Source of the DNA: Tenacibaculum sp. AHE14PA
GTDB lineage: Bacteria > Bacteroidota > Bacteroidia > Flavobacteriales > Flavobacteriaceae
Length of the DNA stretch: 64,000 bases
NCBI RefSeq assembly: GCF_019278465.1
Contig: NZ_CP058983.1
Coordinates: 1,054,001 to 1,118,000 of the forward strand
Reading direction: 5' to 3'
Every line of letters begins with the position of its first letter. The first letter of the stretch is position 1. Below the pieces are notes generated by a model that saw only the letters and a list, made by a program, of their open reading frames with translations, ran no database searches and was not told the DNA's origin. A program made the position numbers and the translations under genes. Positions 24,950-29,689 of this stretch are shown here, one piece after another.

Positions 24950-25990
24950 ATGAATTGTTGTGTAAACTGTTTTACTAGTGATTATATCATTAGTATAATA
25001 AATGCTGATGATAGAGTTGGTAACTGTAATTTTTGTAAATCAACAAATGTATCTATTTATACAGCTAGAGAGTTAATTCCTTTTTTTAGAAATTTCTTGT
25101 CCTTATACGCTGTTGATGCTAACTCTAACCAAGATATAGCACAATCTTTAAAAAAAGATTTTAACCTTACTACAGATATAGTTGAAGATTCCAAAGAACT
25201 ATTTAAAGCAATTTTTATAGATGAAATGGAAGATATTACCGAATTATTTAATAGTAACGTATCTTCTGAAATTAAGATAGAATTACTCTCTGAAACAAAT
25301 CAAATTCACGGTATTTGGGAAGATTTTAAAGAAGAAATAAAATATACAAATCGTTACCACATTCAAAATACAATAGATTTAAAAAAACTAGCCAATTTTT
25401 TTGAGCACGAAAGTTTTTATAAAGAAATTAAAAAAGGAAGAATATTTTACCGTTGTCGTATTTCAGACAAGAAAGGTTTTGCGCCAGATAAAATGGGTAA
25501 TCCACCAAAAGAAGTTACTACTGGAGGTAGAGCAAACCCTAAAGGTATTTCTTATTTATATGTTGCAGATACACTTAAAACATCTTTATATGAAACAAGA
25601 GCTTCACTCTTTGATTATGTAACTGTTGGCGAATTTCAGTTAAAAGAAGATTTAAAAATTTTAAATTTAAGGAATCCAAAAGATGATCCAATTCCTTGGT
25701 CAGAAAATGAAGCAATTGAAGATTTTTTAATTTATGTTCCTTTTATTCAAACATTACAAAAAGAAATTTCATTACCAATTCGTAAGTTAGATAAACAATT
25801 AGATTATATTCCTACTCAATATATTTCAGAGTTCATTAAATCATTAGGTTTTGACGGAGTAGAATATCAAAGTTCCTTATATTCTGAAGGATATAATTTG
25901 GCAATTTTTAATCCTGAAAAATTAAATTGTATTACAACACAAGTTTATGAAATTGAAGGTATTGATTTGCACCATAAAGCAGCTATATAA
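24950..25990 (+). CDS. RES-domain protein with N-terminal zinc knuckle and HEPN/RES-type linker
   Basis: A 346-aa protein. Residues 3-29 hold a CxxC...CxxC zinc knuckle (Cys 4/7 and 26/29). A helical segment (about 40-150) resembles the N-terminal part of HEPN/RES proteins. From about 160 comes a RES domain: IFYRCR with Arg 168, the GGRANPKGISYLYVADTLKTSLYETRAS block with Glu 215, and LGFDGVEYQSSLY near the end with the conserved Ser. RES domains in RES-Xre toxin-antitoxin systems break down NAD+. No Xre antitoxin is next to it; instead it is 2 bases after sce7725, so the two upstream proteins are the natural partners. NADase-type toxicity is inferred. Confidence 0.85.
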   Translation: MNCCVNCFTSDYIISIINADDRVGNCNFCKSTNVSIYTARELIPFFRNFLSLYAVDANSNQDIAQSLKKDFNLTTDIVEDSKELFKAIFIDEMEDITELFNSNVSSEIKIELLSETNQIHGIWEDFKEEIKYTNRYHIQNTIDLKKLANFFEHESFYKEIKKGRIFYRCRISDKKGFAPDKMGNPPKEVTTGGRANPKGISYLYVADTLKTSLYETRASLFDYVTVGEFQLKEDLKILNLRNPKDDPIPWSENEAIEDFLIYVPFIQTLQKEISLPIRKLDKQLDYIPTQYISEFIKSLGFDGVEYQSSLYSEGYNLAIFNPEKLNCITTQVYEIEGIDLHHKAAI

Positions 25991-25998
25991 TTTCCCCC

Positions 25999-26052
25999 AC
26001 AAACTAAAACCCAGTTTTTTCGTTCCTCAAAATCCTCTGTCTTTTAGTTTGT
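25999..26052. repeat. Inverted repeat A after the RES gene
   Basis: ACAAACTAAAA (25999-26009) and TTTTAGTTTGT (26042-26052), 11 bp perfect, 32-base loop. It starts 8 bases after the RES stop codon and could terminate or protect the cassette transcript. Confidence 0.7.
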
Positions 26053-26070
26053 TCCCCTCGCCATTCCTTT

Positions 26071-26183
26071 ATAGCGTTTAAATTGCCACACTTATGCAGC
26101 ACATTACAGCTTGTTTCATTCGTGCCTCATTACACAACTGCAAAGAGCTGCACATTGCCAAAAGCTAATAATTTAAACGCTAT
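26071..26183. repeat. Inverted repeat B
   Basis: ATAGCGTTTAAATT (26071-26084) and AATTTAAACGCTAT (26170-26183), 14 bp perfect, arms 85 bases apart. The enclosed piece has higher G+C and repeated TGCA/GCAC words. Confidence 0.75.
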
Positions 26184-26194
26184 CCCAAGCTATG

Positions 26195-26286
26195 TTACAT
26201 AATAGAAGTTATAGTAGCAAAAATCTTTTCAATGGTTGCCTACGGCATTTTATTATATTTTAGTAGCTATAACTGCTATTATGTAA
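26195..26286. repeat. Inverted repeat C
   Basis: A 20-base arm (26195-26214, starting TTACATAATAG) pairs with 26267-26286 (ending CTATTATGTAA) with a single mismatch. A small TGCC/GGCA hairpin sits in the loop. This is the longest dyad of the stretch. Confidence 0.75.
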
Positions 26287-26643
26287 AATATCCACTCATC
26301 CAACGCTCACATTGGAAATAATGAATAACATTTAGATTTTTAAACAATATTTTGGAATTGTTGCATTGTTTTTATAAGTGCCTTTTAGTTTCAATAAATT
26401 AAGTTTAAAAATCATTAAAAATTAGAACTATTAAGAGTAATTCTAAAGCACCTATAAAATCAAAAATAGCCAATAAGAGTATAATTTTTTATTTGCCAAG
26501 AAAATAAGATGAAATTGGTTTCACTAAAAGTAAATACGAATTCTTAAATCATAAAAACAACATTTTTAAAATAGAAATTTAGTTACAGTAAATACATTTT
26601 CGAAGCATTCACTTTTAATAAAACCAATCAGAAAAATAGAACA

Positions 26644-26805
26644 ATGCAAATAAAAAACCATACACTTATTATCGCTGCTGCCAGCGCACTACGTACCTTA
26701 ATTATTTCCTTACTCATACTTCGGCATTCAGTCGCCATTTGGCTAACATTTTTAAAATTTGAGAATGCCTTTGCGCGCAATTCATCCGCAATTCTCAACT
26801 TTTAA
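26644..26805 (+). CDS. Possible 53-aa hydrophobic peptide
   Basis: ATG 26644 to TAA 26803-26805. The product would be MQIKNHTLIIAAASALRTLI at the start, then a hydrophobic core ISLLILRHSVAIWLTFLKF and a polar end. The core could span a membrane. The second arm of inverted repeat D overlaps its 3' end. Codon choice (many GCC, GCG, CGC, CGG) differs from the AT-rich neighbours. No ribosome binding site is obvious. It could be a real small membrane peptide, a type I toxin-like peptide, or chance. Confidence 0.25.
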   Translation: MQIKNHTLIIAAASALRTLIISLLILRHSVAIWLTFLKFENAFARNSSAILNF

Positions 26806-26808
26806 AAA
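26749..26808. repeat. Inverted repeat D
   Basis: An 18-base arm at 26749-26766 (TTTTTAAAATTTGAGAAT) pairs with 26791-26808 with one mismatch, loop of 24 bases containing the palindrome TGCGCGCA. Stable enough to act as a terminator or attachment-type structure. Confidence 0.7.
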
Positions 26809-27063
26809 CGATAAAAAACGTATATTTTTTTCTTATCTCATTCATCTGCACAAAAATCCTGCTAAATTCATTTAATTTCTTTATCAAAATTCTTTGTTTG
26901 CTTCATTTCGTTAAGTAAAAAATTAGAGTTAATTATTAAATACAGGACATAAAAAGAGCACATTATTATCATAATGCACTTAATTTATTTTTTCCAACCT
27001 CAACATCAATAATTACTTCCACCTACGTCACGTTACCCCGTAAAGAGATAACATTTATTATTG

Positions 27064-27133
27064 AAAAAAGGAAAGAGAAAACAAAGATAAGCACTATCGT
27101 GCTTGGTGTTCTCTGCTTTCTCTTTCCTTTTTT
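27064..27133. terminator. Strong bidirectional terminator after the minus-strand cassette
   Basis: A 17-bp perfect outer stem of A/G-rich (27064-27080) and T/C-rich (27117-27133) arms, with an inner AGCAC-TATC-GTGCT hairpin (27090-27103). On the minus strand it ends the four-gene cassette; it also has T runs on the plus strand. Confidence 0.85.
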
Positions 27134-27191
27134 TTTAGGCTTTTTTCGTTTCTCTTTTAAAATTAATGTTATTGGGTTTGTAGTTCCAAAA

Positions 27192-27374
27192 CTATTTTTT
27201 GAGTTTAATTTTAAGCTTTTCGTATAAAAATTTCAAAAAAATTGAAACAAAAAAACTAACTGTTGCGCCAACAATAGCTAAAATACTGGTAGTGATAAAA
27301 TCTTCAACACCAATATTTACTACTGAAGAAAAGAAAATACCACCCAAAAAACTAGCTTTTGTATTATGGTCCAT
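27192..27374 (-). CDS. Small holin-like membrane protein of the four-gene cassette
   Basis: Sixty residues from ATG 27374 (MDHNTKASFLGGIFFSSVVN) to TAG at 27192. An open frame extends upstream to 27422, but the chosen ATG overlaps the end of the previous gene by 11 bases, a usual coupling arrangement, and avoids long overlap. One or two hydrophobic helices (GGIFFSSVVNIGV; TSILAIVGATVSFFVSIFLKFLY) are followed by a very basic end (KLKIKLKK). This is the profile of small holins or holin-like phage proteins, but also of many unrelated membrane peptides. It is the last gene of the cassette before a strong terminator. Function unknown. Confidence 0.65.
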   Translation of the reverse strand: MDHNTKASFLGGIFFSSVVNIGVEDFITTSILAIVGATVSFFVSIFLKFLYEKLKIKLKK

Positions 27375-27612
27375 CGTTAGTTGCATTAGCTTTAATTTCA
27401 GATTTACCTTCATCTTTAACAACTGCTTGACTTACAGCTGTGGCAACTGTTCCGGCAACTGTCATATAAGTTGCAATAGTTACAACAATTGCAGGCATTG
27501 TGATTGGAGCTGCAATAATGGCACCACCAGCTGTTGCTAAAGCAATACCAATATTTCTTAAAATTTTGAAAAACTTCGGAGTTGGTTTTTTATAACGTTC
27601 TACAATGTTCAT
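27364..27612 (-). CDS. Small hydrophobic protein of the four-gene cassette
   Basis: An 82-aa protein: a basic start (MNIVERYKKPTPKFFKILRN), one long Ala/Gly/Ile-rich hydrophobic part (GIALATAGGAIIAAPITMPAIVV then TIATYMTVAGTVATAVSQAVV) and a polar end. It looks like a two-helix membrane protein. Both ends overlap neighbouring genes (23 bases with DUF5675, 11 with the 60-aa protein), so all are translated from one message. I recognise no family. Together with the 60-aa protein it could form a membrane pair, for example for lysis or for secretion; that is speculation. Confidence 0.65.
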   Translation of the reverse strand: MNIVERYKKPTPKFFKILRNIGIALATAGGAIIAAPITMPAIVVTIATYMTVAGTVATAVSQAVVKDEGKSEIKANATNDGP

Positions 27613-28012
27613 AATTTTGTGATTTAATAGTTAATAAAATAGATTCTTTACGGTCTTTTGCTTGATGTACCAAAGACAATAGTTTTTGCATCATTGGTCT
27701 TGATTGAGTTCCCATACCTATATTACTTAAATAGGTTACTGGTGCAATACATCCTTCTAATTCTTTTAAAGCATTATTAGCTGGATGAAATAAAATCAAT
27801 CGTCTGTTTTTTACACCTTTAACTAAAAGATGATTTTGAAAACGTTTAGAATACCTTGTAACGATTTCATAAGAGCCTTCTGGAATACACGATAAATTAC
27901 GCTTGTTGTTTTTCCAGGGAAGCTCTATTGTGTGACATAAAAAGGTATCAGAACAAAAGAGAGTACCATTAGTACCCTCTTTGTAATACGCTCTATAGAG
28001 TATTAAATCCAT
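27590..28012 (-). CDS. DUF5675-family protein
   Basis: A 140-aa protein with the DUF5675 pattern: an LYRAYYKEGTNGTLFC start, LCHTIELPWKNNKRNLSCIPEGSYE, RFQNHLLVKGVKNRRLILFHPANNALKELEGCIAP and a C-terminal helix. The invariant-looking HxxE (HTIELPW), IPEGSY and FHPAN motifs resemble L,D-peptidase-like or lysozyme-like small folds of phage origin, but the family function is not established. It begins 2 bases after the 251-aa gene and overlaps the next gene by 23 bases. The same cassette type occurs widely in Bacteroidota genomes as far as I recall. Confidence 0.82.
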   Translation of the reverse strand: MDLILYRAYYKEGTNGTLFCSDTFLCHTIELPWKNNKRNLSCIPEGSYEIVTRYSKRFQNHLLVKGVKNRRLILFHPANNALKELEGCIAPVTYLSNIGMGTQSRPMMQKLLSLVHQAKDRKESILLTIKSQNYEHCRTL

Positions 28013-28014
28013 AA

Positions 28015-28770
28015 TTATGGAGTATCTATAGTAACAACAGATAAGGCATTGTAAGCACCGTTTTTTAACTCATACATTTGCCCATTTACTTCTTGATAAA
28101 ATTCAATACCAAGCACCTGAACAACATCTACAGTAGAGTTAGTAGTTAATGATGCCGTTAAAGCAATAGCTGCTGTATCTGCAGATGTGTAAGGCAGAAT
28201 AGCTGTTTCGTCATTTTCAGAAACTGAAGATTCATTTTCAAAATCCAATTCAGCAGCACCCATAACCACTTTAAAATGTGTTGTTCCTGAAGGAGCTGCA
28301 ATTCTTAAAGTTGGAGAAAAAGGAGCAATGTCCAAAGTTGCATCCCCAGAAACACGGTCAAACGCATTTACAAAAGGTGTAAATAAAGTAGTACCTAATT
28401 TACCATTTAGATTGAATTCAAAACCTAATAATAGGTTAAAATCCCCTTCTGTTAAGGTTCTTAAACCTCTATCATTGGTCGTGTCTGTCTTAATGATAGC
28501 TAAAAGGTCTTTTGTTAATCGAGAAACTACACGTTTATCTTTTGCATTTTGCAAAAGAATACGAATAGCATTTCTCAATACTTTTCCACCTTTTCCTGCA
28601 CGTCCAAATTCCGACCCATTTTCACGCGTTCTCTGAAACGCAGGATCATTTGCAATACGACTGGCATCAACACCACCTTTCTCGCGTGCTAGATGTCCAT
28701 CACTTGTTTTGTAAAAAGAAATACCACCGATAGTTCCTTTTAATTTAATAATTCCTGTTTGTCTTGCCAT
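28015..28770 (-). CDS. Conserved hypothetical protein (MARQTGIIKLKG type), first gene of the four-gene cassette
   Basis: A 251-aa soluble protein. The start MARQTGIIKLKGTIGGISFY and KTSDGHLAREKGGVDASRI are characteristic of a family I have seen in Flavobacteriia without a function. A Gly/Arg/Lys-rich middle (EFGRAGKGGKVLRNAIR, NAKDKRVVSRLTKDL) may touch nucleic acid. The last 100 residues are beta-type with many Ser/Thr/Ala, like phage structural or adhesin folds. It resembles, in overall design, DUF6266 proteins of Bacteroidota. No catalytic motif is visible. As the first gene of the cassette it should be the most abundant product. Confidence 0.7.
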   Translation of the reverse strand: MARQTGIIKLKGTIGGISFYKTSDGHLAREKGGVDASRIANDPAFQRTRENGSEFGRAGKGGKVLRNAIRILLQNAKDKRVVSRLTKDLLAIIKTDTTNDRGLRTLTEGDFNLLLGFEFNLNGKLGTTLFTPFVNAFDRVSGDATLDIAPFSPTLRIAAPSGTTHFKVVMGAAELDFENESSVSENDETAILPYTSADTAAIALTASLTTNSTVDVVQVLGIEFYQEVNGQMYELKNGAYNALSVVTIDTP

Positions 28771-28887
28771 AATATTTCATTTTTTGATTAATAAAACAAA
28801 ACAACTAACTTGTATTCAGGTATTAAAAAATCAAGTTCCGTTAAATGCTATATAAACCGATTTTACCAAATAAACCACAGATGGCTT

Positions 28888-28895
28888 TATATTTG
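28888..28895 (+). promoter_or_regulatory. Promoter -7 element of the small HTH-like gene
   Basis: Perfect TATATTTG at 28888-28895, 36 bases before the ATG at 28932. The -33 TTG is not clear. Confidence 0.5.
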
Positions 28896-28931
28896 TATGA
28901 AAAAGCATAGATAAGCCCTAGATAAAGCCTT

Positions 28932-29126
28932 ATGAATCGCAAACGAATATGTATATATGCAAAAGATATCCAACTTATAACAGGTAGGAGCGAGCGATAT
29001 GGGCGTAAATTACTTCAAACTATCCGAAAATTACAAGACAAAGAACCTCATCAATTTGTTACTATACGTGAATTCTCGGAGTATTCAGGTATAGAAATAG
29101 AAGTTATTAATCAGTATATTAATTAG
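28932..29126 (+). CDS. Small HTH-like protein
   Basis: A 64-aa basic protein: RKRICIYAKDIQLITGRSERYGRKLLQTIRKLQDK, then HQFVTIREFSEYSGIEIEVINQYI. The first part reads like a helix-turn-helix with the recognition helix around SERYGRKLL; the second like a target-specificity or dimer helix. Similar 60-70-aa proteins are common near mobile DNA in Flavobacteriia. It has its own promoter. It is the last accessory-looking gene before the chromosomal part. DNA binding is likely; the target is unknown. Confidence 0.7.
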   Translation: MNRKRICIYAKDIQLITGRSERYGRKLLQTIRKLQDKEPHQFVTIREFSEYSGIEIEVINQYIN

Positions 29127-29170
29127 TTACAATCTACTTTTATTTTTCATAAAATTTGCGTAAATTTATG

Positions 29171-29201
29171 TTGTATTGTTAAGTTGAGGTTGCTATATTT
29201 G
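29171..29201 (+). promoter_or_regulatory. Promoter of the candidate structured RNA
   Basis: TTG at 29171-29173 and a perfect -7 TATATTTG at 29194-29201, 20 bases between, followed by CATCGC as in the tRNA-Thr promoter at 51016. Transcription should start near 29208. Confidence 0.75.
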
Positions 29202-29207
29202 CATCGC

Positions 29208-29375
29208 TCAAGTGTAAACTAATACAAAGCGAAAGTTCTTATCAATAAAGTTACCCATTCGGTTACCACGTAATTTGAAAATTACATAACTTATTGATTA
29301 TTAAACATAAACGGGAAGCAGTTATAATCCTGCCACCCCGACTAAAAGACTTAAGATTTTTCTTAAGTCTTTTTT
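29208..29375 (+). ncRNA. Candidate structured small RNA, family not recognised
   Basis: A unit of about 165 nt with its own promoter and terminator and no open frame. Visible structure: a long stem 29241-29253 with 29287-29298 (one bulged A) that encloses a GTAATT-TGAA-AATTAC hairpin (29270-29285); then a two-part hairpin CGGG AA GCAG ... CTGC CAC CCCG (29312-29340); then the terminator. The pattern GGGAA...AATCC...CCCG recalls part of cobalamin riboswitches, but the B12 box and the rest are missing. It is not tmRNA, SRP RNA or RNase P by the motifs I know. The downstream receptor has its own promoter, so this is more likely an independent RNA than a leader. Confidence 0.55.
29347..29375 (+). 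terminator. Terminator of the candidate RNA
   Basis: AGACTTAAGA (29347-29356) pairs with TCTTAAGTCT (29361-29370), TTTT loop, T run after. The core CTTAAGATTTTTCTTAAG is identical to that of the terminator at 33443. Confidence 0.9.
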
Positions 29376-29628
29376 GTTTTACCCCCCACTCTCCTTCAAC
29401 AAATTAATCTACGTTATTTTATAAATCCTAGACGTTTTCTGCCTTAAAAAGAACTACAATATTGTTTTTTCTGTTATTTCTCAAAGCTTACCTTCTTTTC
29501 ATTGCTGAAAAAACTAAATACTTCAATCTGATTTACACTGCTATTGACCTGTTATAAAACACATTATTTTTTTATCAGACCTATGAACTAGCTATTTCAA
29601 AATAAATTAAAAATATTTAATTTTTAAC
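29376..29628. other. Non-coding, nothing recognised
   Basis: About 250 bases of AT-rich sequence between the RNA terminator and the receptor promoter region. I see no frame, repeat or motif I can support. Confidence 0.5.
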
Positions 29629-29689
29629 CAATCTAAATAAAAACAATAATTATATTTGCCTCGCTATTTAAATCTAATCTAAATAAATT
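29629..29689 (+). promoter_or_regulatory. Promoter of the TonB receptor gene with flanking repeats
   Basis: A perfect -7 TATATTTG at 29651-29658 precedes the TTG start at 29690 by about 31 bases. The word ATCTAAATAAA occurs on both sides of it (about 29631 and about 29677). Repeats around a promoter of an iron-type receptor would suit a Fur-like or other iron regulator, which is inference. Confidence 0.6.

Larger units (their letters stand above)
25991..27060. other. Gene-poor stretch rich in long inverted repeats
   Basis: About 1.07 kb without a gene of normal size between the RES gene and the minus-strand cassette. It holds four long inverted repeats (listed separately), a small TGCC-TAC-GGCA hairpin at 26237-26247, one 53-codon frame at 26644, and otherwise AT-rich sequence. 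Such a concentration of dyads would suit an origin of transfer or replication or a structured RNA; I recognise none by sequence. Confidence 0.6.
1..29126. mobile_element. Probable accessory island, part of an integrative conjugative element
   Basis: This span holds metal-resistance cargo, an RteC-family regulator, an excisionase-like HTH gene, a replisome-organiser/DnaC-like pair, a defence-like three-gene cassette and a small conserved four-gene cassette. RteC is known from conjugative transposons of the CTnDOT type. From about 29.2 kb on, the genes are housekeeping or ordinary flavobacterial genes. No integrase, relaxase or tra genes are visible, so either the element continues to the left of the window or this is a remnant. 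Neither end is defined by a visible attachment repeat; the right limit given is only the last accessory-type gene. Confidence 0.5.

Noticed and set aside
25991..27060. CRISPR array
   Set aside because: The repeats are inverted and single; there are no regularly spaced direct repeats and no cas genes anywhere in the window.
27199..27540. A 113-codon plus-strand frame opposite the minus-strand cassette
   Set aside because: It is antisense to two coupled small genes, Cys- and Asn-rich without family resemblance at its end, and has no promoter; the minus-strand set is tightly packed and more credible.
29312..29344. tRNA or tmRNA 3' end as attachment site
   Set aside because: The arm GCAG...CTGC has an eight-base loop and lacks the TTC-R-A T-loop pattern, and no matching acceptor 5' half is present.
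29208..29345. Cobalamin riboswitch
   Set aside because: GGGAA...AATCC...CCCG resembles part of the core, but the B12 box (AGYCAGxxGACCTGCC type) and other conserved blocks are absent and the downstream receptor has its own promoter.
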